Of a stretch of 7,312 nucleotides of DNA, positions 1-6,525 are shown in pieces (within the stretch, counting starts at the first letter, position 1; each line of letters starts with the position of its first letter). The notes below the pieces were generated by a model that did no database searches, had not been told where the DNA came from, and worked only from the letters and a program-made list of their open reading frames with translations. Origin of the DNA: an uncultured Porphyromonadaceae bacterium (GTDB taxonomy: Bacteria > Bacteroidota > Bacteroidia > Bacteroidales > Muribaculaceae). The stretch is taken from positions 1 through 7,312 of the forward strand of contig CAMWZB010000049.1 in NCBI GenBank assembly GCA_947178655.1. The letters run 5' to 3'. The translations under genes were made by a program, and so were the position numbers.

Positions 1-2
1 TC

Positions 3-39
3 ACAAGAGGGCCGTTCTGCTTCAGAACGGCCCTCTTGT
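3..39. terminator. Perfect 17-bp hairpin, probable terminator of a gene left of the window
   Basis: Bases 3-19 pair without mismatch with bases 23-39 around a 3-base loop (CTT, 20-22). The stem begins ACAAGAGG and has a GC-rich core, the usual shape of a Bacteroidota intrinsic terminator. No good T run follows on the + strand (CGCAGTTTCTG), and the minus-strand downstream side lies outside the window, so its direction cannot be set. It separates the transporter leader from whatever lies to the left. Confidence 0.7.
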
Positions 40-70
40 CGCAGTTTCTGACACGAAGAGACGGGGACTT

Positions 71-115
71 GCCGATGCCGTGACAGACCGGTTATGATAA
101 AATGTCGGAATCGGC
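71..115. repeat. Imperfect inverted repeat in the transporter leader
   Basis: GCCGATGCCG (71-80) is an inverted repeat of CGGAATCGGC (106-115) with 9 of 10 positions matching. A 25-base spacer contains the small palindrome ACCGGT (87-92). It lies about 150 bases upstream of the transporter start and could be an operator or a weak RNA structure. It could also be chance. No known regulator site is recognised. Confidence 0.3.
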
Positions 116-189
116 CTAAGACATATTTTGGCATTCCTGTTTTATATATAATTAACAGATCGCCGGGCATCGAATGGTAGGATAATTGC

Positions 190-197
190 TAATTTTG
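190..197 (+). promoter_or_regulatory. Candidate -7 element for the transporter gene
   Basis: TAATTTTG matches the Bacteroidota -7 consensus TAnnTTTG at every fixed position and sits in an AT-rich leader 68 bases before the transporter ATG. No TTTG element is visible about 20 bases upstream, where CGCCGGGCATC lies instead, so this is a half-match. If used, the 5' UTR would be about 60 bases. The AT-rich stretch at 140-156 is an alternative promoter region. Confidence 0.4.
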
Positions 198-210
198 TAC
201 ATTCATACAA
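195..210. promoter_or_regulatory. Short inverted repeat overlapping the candidate promoter
   Basis: TTGTA (195-199) and TACAA (206-210) form a 5-bp inverted repeat with a 6-base spacer. It overlaps the 3' end of the candidate -7 element and the expected transcription start. This is a plausible place for a repressor operator. The half-sites are short and AT-rich, so chance is a real alternative. Confidence 0.25.
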
Positions 211-264
211 TTGTAGAGATTTTTTATTATCATACTTATTAAATAATTACGCCTTCTTTTACCA

Positions 265-2076
265 ATGAAAGAGCAACCCAATCTTAGTTTTTGGAAACTA
301 TGGAATCTGAGTTTCGGATTCTTCGGCGTTCAGATTGCCTATGCGCTTCAGAGTTCTCAGGTGAGCCGTATATTCTCGACTATCGGAGCTGACCCGCATG
401 ACCTTAGTTATTTTTGGATTCTTCCCCCTCTGATGGGTCTGATTGTGCAGCCGATAGTAGGGTCGGCCAGTGACCGCACCTGGAACCGTCTTGGCCGACG
501 TCTGCCCTATCTTCTTGTAGGCGCCGCAGTGGCCATCGTTGTGATGTGCTTCCTTCCCAACGCCGGTTCGCTCGGACTTGGTATATCGCAGGCCATCATG
601 TTCGGACTGATTATGCTCATGTTGCTCGATACGAGCATCAATATGGCCATGCAGCCGTTCAAGATGCTTGTGGGAGACTTTGTCAACGAGAAGCAGAAGG
701 GTCTTGCCTATTCGATACAGTCATTTCTGTGCAATGCAGGGTCAGTAGTAGGATATATCGCACCTTTCGTGCTGGCGATGTTCCTGAGCAATACAGCTCC
801 CGCAGGCGAAGTGCCTCCGACCGTGACCTGGGCGTTCTATATCGGAGCCGGTATTCTTGCCATATGTGTGGCCTATACATTCGCCAAAGTCAAGGAGATG
901 CCTCCTCATGAATATGCCGAGTTCCATAACATCGACGAGACCCGCGATGCCAAAGGCCCCAGAGAGAACATGTTGAAGCTCCTTGTCAAGGCTCCCAAGG
1001 TATTCTGGACCGTCGGAGTAGTGCAGTTCTTCTGTTGGGCAGCCTTCCTGTATATGTGGACTTACTCGACCGATGCTGTAGCTCTTCAGGCATTCGATGC
1101 GCCGTCAGTGCAGGAAGTGACAGGCGTGACCATCAATGGACAGCGCTATGATGACAAGTATATATTCGACGGCGAGCATCCGGTCATAGAGAACGGATAC
1201 CTCGTCATGGCCGGAATATCGGTCAACGGCGACCTTGTGCAACCGTCGACAGTCGTGCTCGGCAGTGATACACTGATTGCCGGAGGCAAAGCCGTGATGG
1301 TTGACGGCGCGGACCTTGTCATCCCTGACGGAGCAGCTTTCGCTCCTGCCGGGACCACCCTTGTCATTGACGATGTCCCTGTGATGCTCGGCAGCGATGC
1401 TGTGGCGGTATCCCGTCTCTCTCTCATCCGTCCCGGAACGGCACTCACTCTCGCGCATATAGCGAATATCAATACCAACACAGGCAAATACGAGCTTGAG
1501 CAGACATCGACACTTCCGGCCGTCAACAGCCGTGAGGACATCACCCTGAACTACAAGACCGTCCTCAATCCTGCCACCGCCGAATATCAGAACGCCGGTG
1601 ACTGGAACGGCAACCTCTTCGCCATTCAGGCCATCGCTGCCGTACTGTGGGCTGTCGTGCTCGGATTCTTCCGTCGTCGCAAGCCGGCCTATTCGTTTAG
1701 CCTTCTTCTGGGCGCCATCGGCTTCATATCGGTCTACTTCATTCACGACCAGTACATGCTGGCCATCAGCTATTCGCTCATGGGCTGTGCTTGGGCCGCC
1801 ATTCTGTCGATGCCATTCACCATCCTCACCAACGCACTCTCGGGCGGCAATATCGGCACGTACCTCGGTCTGTTCAACTGCACCATCACAGTCCCGCAGA
1901 TTGTGGCGGCTCTCTGTGGCGGTGCCATTCTGCACTGTTTCCCCCCTGCCGCCAATGGCGCTCCTCTCACCGTGGGCATGCTCCTTGTGGCCGGAGTCCT
2001 GCTGCTGATAGCGTCAGCCTGCGTATGGATTATCAAGGAGACATACGGCTCGCAGACGGCAGCGGAAAACAGCTGA
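265..2076 (+). CDS. SLC45/GPH-type MFS sugar transporter with a large TM7-TM8 insertion
   Basis: Probable inner-membrane sugar/H+ symporter of the major facilitator superfamily; SLC45-like relatives carry sucrose, maltose or similar sugars, but the substrate here is unknown. The N-terminus (PNLSFWKLWNLSFGFFG) is typical of bacterial SLC45-like carriers. TM1 is about residues 12-30 and TM2 about 48-66. The loop 2-3 motif GSASDRTWNRLGRR (66-79) is clear, as is the DTSIN..MQPF..LVGD segment (122-138). Later family motifs are GCAWAAI..MPF in TM10 and LFNCTITVPQIVAAL in TM11. At 603 residues it exceeds the roughly 430-480 usual for the family. The excess is a hydrophilic block at about 280-440 between TM7 and TM8. 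The first ATG gives the family N-terminus directly; no Shine-Dalgarno is visible. It appears monocistronic, with its own leader and a terminator behind it. Confidence 0.9.
   Translation: MKEQPNLSFWKLWNLSFGFFGVQIAYALQSSQVSRIFSTIGADPHDLSYFWILPPLMGLIVQPIVGSASDRTWNRLGRRLPYLLVGAAVAIVVMCFLPNAGSLGLGISQAIMFGLIMLMLLDTSINMAMQPFKMLVGDFVNEKQKGLAYSIQSFLCNAGSVVGYIAPFVLAMFLSNTAPAGEVPPTVTWAFYIGAGILAICVAYTFAKVKEMPPHEYAEFHNIDETRDAKGPRENMLKLLVKAPKVFWTVGVVQFFCWAAFLYMWTYSTDAVALQAFDAPSVQEVTGVTINGQRYDDKYIFDGEHPVIENGYLVMAGISVNGDLVQPSTVVLGSDTLIAGGKAVMVDGADLVIPDGAAFAPAGTTLVIDDVPVMLGSDAVAVSRLSLIRPGTALTLAHIANINTNTGKYELEQTSTLPAVNSREDITLNYKTVLNPATAEYQNAGDWNGNLFAIQAIAAVLWAVVLGFFRRRKPAYSFSLLLGAIGFISVYFIHDQYMLAISYSLMGCAWAAILSMPFTILTNALSGGNIGTYLGLFNCTITVPQIVAALCGGAILHCFPPAANGAPLTVGMLLVAGVLLLIASACVWIIKETYGSQTAAENS
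1102..1584 (+). other. Inserted periplasmic domain within the MFS transporter
   Basis: Residues about 280-440 of the transporter interrupt the short loop that normally joins TM7 (FFCWAAFLYMWTYSTDAVA) to TM8 (DWNGNLFAIQAIAAV). The block has no membrane-length hydrophobic stretch. It is rich in Gly, Asp, Val and Thr, with alternating hydrophobic patterns, and VVLGSD (330-335) recurs as VMLGSD (373-378). That suggests beta-strands, perhaps a small beta-domain. The reading frame stays open and matches the flanking gene in style, so this does not look like a frameshift or mobile insertion. By MFS topology the TM7-TM8 loop faces the periplasm. I recognise no domain family. Confidence 0.65.
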
Positions 2077-2096
2077 ATACATAATTATTGATACAC

Positions 2097-2137
2097 AAAG
2101 CGATGCCGGTTTCCTTCGTGGAAGCCGGCTTTGCTTT
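2097..2137 (+). terminator. Rho-independent terminator of the transporter gene
   Basis: Bases 2097-2114 pair with 2120-2137 around the loop TTCGT. Of 18 positions, 15 are Watson-Crick pairs, one is G-T and two are mismatches (2102/2132 and 2104/2130). The 5' side starts with AAAGC and the 3' side ends TTTGCTTT, giving the A-rich/T-rich flanks of an intrinsic terminator. It begins 20 bases after the transporter stop, and its 3' arm contains the upstream element of the next promoter. Confidence 0.75.
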
Positions 2138-2161
2138 ACTCGAAAATTTGTGCTATCTTTG
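2130..2161 (+). promoter_or_regulatory. Bacteroidota-type promoter of the lyase-dapF-GH3 unit
   Basis: TTTG (2130-2133) and TATCTTTG (2154-2161) match the -33 (TTTG) and -7 (TAnnTTTG) consensus at every fixed position, with a 20-base spacer that fits the known 19-21 range. The ATG at 2166 lies only 4 bases beyond the -7 element. Transcription should therefore begin at or within a few bases of the start codon. The -33 box lies inside the terminator's 3' arm. Confidence 0.75.
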
Positions 2162-2165
2162 TCAA

Positions 2166-3350
2166 ATGATTAAAGACCGATACAATTTAGATAAGCCAGT
2201 CAGCCGTCTCCACACTCTGGCTACACAATACGAAGAACTCGAAATGAAATACGGACGCACCGATCTGCGTCCGCTGTGGATCGCCGACATGGATTTCGCC
2301 GTGTGTCCGGCCATAAGCGATGCGCTGGCACGACGCGTCAGCCATCCCGTGTTCGGATATACGACGGCTCCGGCTTCCTTCTGGAGCGCCATCACTTCGT
2401 GGCTCCGTCGTCGCCATGGCTGGACTGTGCCGCGGTCGGATATCGACTTCCTGCCGGGAGTCAAGAAAGGGCTCGGACTGGCGCTGAACTACTTCACGCG
2501 TCCCGGCGACAGCGTGGTGATACAGCCGCCGGTCTACCATTCGTTCCGCTCGGTCATCACTGGCAATGGCCGTGTGCCGCTCGACAATCCGCTGGTACTC
2601 GGTCCTGACGGCCGCTACTCGATGGATCTCGAGAGCCTTGAGAAGCTATGTGCGGAGTGTCGGCCGAAGGCCATGATAGTGTGCAATCCGCATAATCCCA
2701 TCGGCATACAGTGGCCTGCCGAGGTGCTTGCCGAGGTGGCCGGGATATGCCGGCGCCACGGGATGCTGCTGATATCCGACGAGATATATGGCGATATGGT
2801 GCTTGACGGCGCTCACTATCCTACAGCGACTGTGTCGGATGACGCCCGAGAGGTGTGCGTCACTATCGGAGCTCCTTCCAAGACATTCAACATACCCGGC
2901 ATTTCGAGCGCCTGGACCGTAGTGCACAATCCTGATTTGCGCGATGGGTTCTTCCGGTGGCTGCTCGCGAGCGAATTTGACACACCTCCGCTTTTTGCAG
3001 TGATTGCCACCGAGGCCGCGTACAGTTTCGGCGACGATTGGCTGGATTGTGTGCTCGGTTATATCCGCGGGAATGCCGCTGAAGTGTGCCGGTGCCTGGG
3101 TGCACTTGAGGGTGTGCGTCCTTTTATGCCCGAGGCGGGATTCGGCCTGTGGGTGGATTTCGGCGGCCTCGGTCTCAGCCATGACGACCTGATGCATCTG
3201 CTTGTCGACAAGGCTCGGGTAGCCGTGAGCGACGGTGTGACTTTCGGACCCGGGGGAGAGGGCTTTGTACGAATCAATATAGGTGTGTCGCGCAGTGTAC
3301 TCATGGAAGGAATCGACGCTATCGTAAATGCTGTTAAATCGCTGCGATGA
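2166..3350 (+). CDS. MalY/PatB-type PLP-dependent C-S beta-lyase (aminotransferase fold type I)
   Basis: Probable cytosolic PLP enzyme of the MalY/PatB group, whose members cleave cystathionine or other cysteine S-conjugates to a thiol, pyruvate and ammonia. Family signatures in the 394-residue protein are PLWIADMDF (36-44), HPVFGYT (60-66), PPVYHSF (121-127), NPHNP (174-178), SDEIYGD (204-210), APSKTFNIPG (236-245) with the PLP-binding Lys239, EAGFGLWVDF (323-332), and FVRINIG (367-373) with the likely carboxylate-binding Arg369. Asp205 should contact the pyridine nitrogen. The frame is open back to an ATG at 2088, but that extension would cross the terminator and promoter and has no family match, so 2166 is chosen. 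The stop overlaps the dapF start as ATGA, implying translational coupling. A transaminase activity, for example on diaminopimelate precursors, cannot be excluded, but it is not the DapL family. Confidence 0.88.
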   Translation: MIKDRYNLDKPVSRLHTLATQYEELEMKYGRTDLRPLWIADMDFAVCPAISDALARRVSHPVFGYTTAPASFWSAITSWLRRRHGWTVPRSDIDFLPGVKKGLGLALNYFTRPGDSVVIQPPVYHSFRSVITGNGRVPLDNPLVLGPDGRYSMDLESLEKLCAECRPKAMIVCNPHNPIGIQWPAEVLAEVAGICRRHGMLLISDEIYGDMVLDGAHYPTATVSDDAREVCVTIGAPSKTFNIPGISSAWTVVHNPDLRDGFFRWLLASEFDTPPLFAVIATEAAYSFGDDWLDCVLGYIRGNAAEVCRCLGALEGVRPFMPEAGFGLWVDFGGLGLSHDDLMHLLVDKARVAVSDGVTFGPGGEGFVRINIGVSRSVLMEGIDAIVNAVKSLR

Positions 3351-4225
3351 AAAGCATCCCCTTTATAAAGATGCACGGCATCGGCAACGATTTCGTTGTG
3401 CTCGACTGTCTTGCCAATCCGTGGCCCGACACTGAGGCAGGCGATTTCGGAGAGCTCGCCCGGTGCGTTTGTCCGCGGGCATTCAGCGTGGGCGCCGACG
3501 GCCTTCTGGTGCTTCAGCCCGACAGCGATTGCGACTGTCGTATGCGTATATTCAATGCCGACGGTTCTGAAGCCGGAATGTGCGGCAACGGCATCCGCTG
3601 TGTGGCCCGTCTGCTCTTTGAGAGGCATGTGGCCCGTCAGGAGCTGACCATACGTACTGCAGCCGGGCTGCGTACAGTGAGGGTGAATGCCGACAATGGT
3701 GCTTTTGTCTCGGCCACGGTCGACATGGGCGCCCCTGTGTTCGAGCCTTCGTGCGTTCCGGTAGTGTCAGATGCGCCACTGATCGGAGCTCCCGTAGATG
3801 TCGGCGGATGTATGTACAGTCTGACTGCCGTATCGATGGGCAATCCGCATGGAGTGATATTCGTTGACGACCTCGCTTCAGTGCGTTTCGAGGAACATGG
3901 GCCGATGCTTGAGCGCCACCGCATGTGGCCCGAAGGCGCCAATATCGAATTCGGTTGCATCCGTGCCTCGGCCGATGCTGTGGATGTGCGTACCTGGGAG
4001 CGCGGCGTCGGTGAGACGCTCGCCTGCGGTACAGGTGCATGTGCTGTTGCCGCGGCAGCCGTGGCAGCCGGACTCATGAACTATCCGTTGGACATAGTGC
4101 TGCGTGGAGGTACGCTTCACATCGACATCTCTGCCGACGGACACATCCTGATGACAGGTCCGGCTGAAGTTGTGTTTGAAGGGACGATGACAGCCGACAG
4201 CATAAATACCGTTAAATACCGATGA
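3347..4225 (+). CDS. dapF: Diaminopimelate epimerase DapF
   Basis: Cytosolic cofactor-independent racemase that converts L,L-diaminopimelate to meso-diaminopimelate, the penultimate step of lysine synthesis and the source of the peptidoglycan cross-linking residue. The 292-residue length is close to the family norm. The N-terminal motif KMHGIGNDFVVLD (8-20) is canonical. The catalytic cysteine pair is Cys79 in GMCGNGIRC (77-85) and Cys227 in ACGTGACA (226-233). Substrate-binding motifs SMGNPH (163-168), ANIEF (198-202) and WERGVGET (217-224) are all present, so the enzyme looks fully active. The ATG overlaps the preceding stop as ATGA. Its own TGA (4223-4225) overlaps a possible upstream start for the next gene in the same way. 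It is probably expressed from the promoter at 2130-2161. Confidence 0.97.
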   Translation: MKSIPFIKMHGIGNDFVVLDCLANPWPDTEAGDFGELARCVCPRAFSVGADGLLVLQPDSDCDCRMRIFNADGSEAGMCGNGIRCVARLLFERHVARQELTIRTAAGLRTVRVNADNGAFVSATVDMGAPVFEPSCVPVVSDAPLIGAPVDVGGCMYSLTAVSMGNPHGVIFVDDLASVRFEEHGPMLERHRMWPEGANIEFGCIRASADAVDVRTWERGVGETLACGTGACAVAAAAVAAGLMNYPLDIVLRGGTLHIDISADGHILMTGPAEVVFEGTMTADSINTVKYR

Positions 4226-4254
4226 CGATAATACCTTATAAATCTTCAAGACCG

Positions 4255-6507
4255 ATGAAACTTTTAAAAGTTACAGCCGCTTTCGTGCTTATGACATCCG
4301 CCGCATCCGTGTCGGCTCAGTCTTTCTCCGGACTGTTGCCTTATCAGGATGGCTCGCTTCCGCTGGAAGAGAGAGTGGATGACGCCCTTTCCCGTATGAC
4401 CACTGCCGAGAAGATTGCCATTATCCATGCGCAGTCGAAATTCAGTTCGGCCGGTGTGCCGAGGCTGGGCATCCCTGAACTATGGTGCACCGACGGCCCT
4501 CATGGCGTACGTCCCGAGGTCCTGTGGGACGAGTGGAATCAGGCCGGATGGACAAACGACTCATGCACGGCGTTTCCGGCTCTTACGTGCCTTGCAGCGA
4601 CGTGGAATCCTGAGATGGCCGCTCTTTACGGCAAAGCCATTGGCGAGGAGGCACGCTACAGGGAGAAGGACGTGCTTCTCGGTCCGGGCGTGAACATATA
4701 CCGCACGCCACTGAACGGAAGGAATTTCGAATATATAGGTGAAGACCCTTATCTTGCATCAGTCATGGTGGTGCCATATGTCAGGGAACTTCAGAAGAAC
4801 GGAGTCGCCGCCTGTGTGAAGCACTATGCGCTGAACAATCAGGAGAGCCGGCGGCATGACACTGATGTGGACCTCAGCGACCGTGCGCTCTACGAAATCT
4901 ATCTTCCGGCATTCAAGGCGGCGGTTCAGGAGGGAGGCGCATGGTCGATTATGGCGTCGTACAATCTGTACAAAGGGCGGCATGTCTGTCAGAATCCGCG
5001 CCTGCTGAAAGAGATTCTCCGTGATGAATGGGGATTCGACGGAGCGGTGATTTCCGATTGGGGCGGTGTGCACGACACAGAACAGGCCATCACCGGCGGT
5101 CTCGACCTTGAATTCGGTTCGTGGACCAACGGCCTCTCGGAAGGGAAGAAGAACGCATATGACAGCTACTATCTTGCCGACCCATATCTGAAACTCATCG
5201 ACGAAGGGAAGGCGGATGTCAGCGAACTCGACTCCAAGGCCGCTAACGTGCTGAGACTGATATTCCGCACTGCCATGAATACAGCCAAACCGTACGGCTG
5301 CCTCAATTCGCCTGAACATATAGCAGCAGCGCGCCGTATCGCCGGCGAGGGAATCGTTCTTCTGAAGAACGACCGCTGTGTGCTCCCTGTCGATATGCGA
5401 GGGAAGAAGAAGATAGCGGTCATCGGAGAGAATGCTATAAAGCCGATGACTGTCGGCGGAGGAAGTTCTTCACTGAAAGTCCGCGAAGAGATATCGCCTC
5501 TCGAGGGCCTGAAGAGACGATTCGGCAAGGACGCGGAAATCGTGTATGCACGCGGATATGCCGGAGAGCAGTTGAAAGAGCATGACGGAATGGCTCTGCT
5601 CAATATCTCCGATTCCCGTTCCGAGGACGAACTGATAGATGAAGCTGTTGATGTAGCCCGCGATGCGGATTATGTGATATTCGTAGGAGGCCTCAACAAA
5701 AATCCGCATCAGGACTGCGAGGACACTGACAGAGCCGGTCTGAACCTTCCGTACGGGCAGGACCGTCTGATTGCTGAACTCTCCAAAGTCAACCATGATG
5801 TCATAGTGGTCAATATCTCGGGCAATGCCGTGGCCATGCCATGGATCGACGACGTGGCCGCAGTCCTGCAGGGATGGTATTCAGGCTCCGAAGCCGGTAA
5901 TGCCATAGCCGACATCATATCGGGAGATGTGGTCCCGTCAGGCAAACTGCCGTTCACCTTCCCGGCCCGGCTTGAAGACGTCGGTGCGCATGCTGTCGGC
6001 GAGTATCCGGGCGATGCCGAGGCTCTGAAGCATTCCCGTGACACGATACCTGAGTATTATCGTGACGATATCTTCGTCGGCTACCGTCATGCTGACAAAG
6101 CGAAGACAACTCCGCTCTTCCCCTTCGGTCATGGATTGAGCTACACGACATTCGACTATGGCAAGCCTGTAGCTGACAAGAAACAGCTGGGTGCCGACGG
6201 TTCAATAACATTCACGCTGAAAGTGAAGAATACCGGAAAAACCGCAGGTAAAGAGACCGTACAACTCTACATCTCCGACAAGAAGTCATCGCTTCCACGC
6301 CCGTTGAAGGAACTGAAGAGATTCAGCAAGGTTGAACTTGCGCCGGGAGAGGAGAAGGAAGTTACGTTCACTATCGGCAAGGATGAATTGAGCTATTATG
6401 ATGACGAAAGACATGCCTGGGTTGCAGAGCCGGGTACGTTCGAGGCCATGTTCGGCTCTTCATCGCGTGATATCCGCAGTTCGCTGACCTTCAGACTGGT
6501 CGAGTGA
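4255..6507 (+). CDS. Secreted glycoside hydrolase family 3 (beta-glucosidase-like)
   Basis: Probable periplasmic retaining exo-beta-glycosidase acting on oligosaccharides. From the ATG at 4255 a clean signal peptide is read (MKLLK, hydrophobic core, then SVSA before Gln), with likely signal peptidase I cleavage. An ATG at 4222 overlapping dapF adds 11 polar residues and is the alternative start. Counting from 4222, the N-terminal barrel holds CTDGPHGVR (89-97), GRNFEYIGEDPYL (166-178), KHYALNNQE (200-208) and the nucleophile Asp279 in AVISDW. The alpha/beta sandwich carries GEGIVLLKND (375-384) and the likely acid/base Glu500 in CEDTDRAGLNLP. PFGHGLSYT (634-642) leads into a C-terminal fibronectin III-like domain (about 658-760). 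This full domain set excludes NagZ. Family 3 covers glucosidase, xylosidase and other activities, so the substrate is open. Confidence 0.92.
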   Translation: MKLLKVTAAFVLMTSAASVSAQSFSGLLPYQDGSLPLEERVDDALSRMTTAEKIAIIHAQSKFSSAGVPRLGIPELWCTDGPHGVRPEVLWDEWNQAGWTNDSCTAFPALTCLAATWNPEMAALYGKAIGEEARYREKDVLLGPGVNIYRTPLNGRNFEYIGEDPYLASVMVVPYVRELQKNGVAACVKHYALNNQESRRHDTDVDLSDRALYEIYLPAFKAAVQEGGAWSIMASYNLYKGRHVCQNPRLLKEILRDEWGFDGAVISDWGGVHDTEQAITGGLDLEFGSWTNGLSEGKKNAYDSYYLADPYLKLIDEGKADVSELDSKAANVLRLIFRTAMNTAKPYGCLNSPEHIAAARRIAGEGIVLLKNDRCVLPVDMRGKKKIAVIGENAIKPMTVGGGSSSLKVREEISPLEGLKRRFGKDAEIVYARGYAGEQLKEHDGMALLNISDSRSEDELIDEAVDVARDADYVIFVGGLNKNPHQDCEDTDRAGLNLPYGQDRLIAELSKVNHDVIVVNISGNAVAMPWIDDVAAVLQGWYSGSEAGNAIADIISGDVVPSGKLPFTFPARLEDVGAHAVGEYPGDAEALKHSRDTIPEYYRDDIFVGYRHADKAKTTPLFPFGHGLSYTTFDYGKPVADKKQLGADGSITFTLKVKNTGKTAGKETVQLYISDKKSSLPRPLKELKRFSKVELAPGEEKEVTFTIGKDELSYYDDERHAWVAEPGTFEAMFGSSSRDIRSSLTFRLVE

Positions 6508-6515
6508 CCGGCCTG
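6492..6515. terminator. Hairpin across the GH3 stop codon, possible bidirectional terminator
   Basis: Bases 6492-6501 pair with 6506-6515 around the loop GAGT: eight Watson-Crick pairs, one T-G wobble (6497/6510) and one A-C mismatch (6495/6512). It includes the TGA of the GH3 gene. In the minus-strand transcript the wobble and mismatch swap places, so both RNAs can fold. It is the only hairpin I found between the two converging genes. Neither side has a strong T run, which keeps confidence low. Confidence 0.35.
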
Positions 6516-6525
6516 TCAAATCCCG

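Noticed and set aside
124..130. TATTTTG as a second -7 promoter element
   Set aside because: It is one base short of the TAnnTTTG spacing, and no TTTG lies at the right distance upstream.
1105..1935. Long antisense open frame (276 codons) opposite the transporter, covering the insert
   Set aside because: Its translation is hydrophilic, rich in Arg, Glu and His, with no recognisable motif. It lies opposite clear transporter motifs and has no promoter signal I can see. It fits a shadow frame of a codon-biased gene.
2088..2165. 26-residue N-terminal extension of the lyase from an ATG at 2088
   Set aside because: This stretch is occupied by the terminator hairpin and a full consensus promoter, and the MalY/PatB family match starts after residue 27 of the long form.
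2166..3350. Calling the PLP enzyme LL-diaminopimelate aminotransferase (DapL) from its place next to dapF
   Set aside because: The motifs (PLWIADMDF, HPVFGYT, APSKTFN, EAGFGLWVDF) are those of MalY/PatB, and no DapL-like N-terminus is present.
4175..4210. Possible promoter for GH3 (TTTG at 4175-4178, TA-rich stretch at 4203)
   Set aside because: The spacing is 24 bases and the downstream element TAAATACC lacks the TTTG part of the consensus.
3059..4249. Several antisense open frames of 120-190 codons opposite dapF and the lyase
   Set aside because: They overlap canonical genes completely, have no family features and look like shadow frames.
4255..6507. NagZ-type peptidoglycan beta-N-acetylglucosaminidase, suggested by the link to dapF
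   Set aside because: NagZ is a single-domain cytosolic enzyme with a different motif set. This protein has a signal peptide, the second alpha/beta domain and a fibronectin III-like domain.
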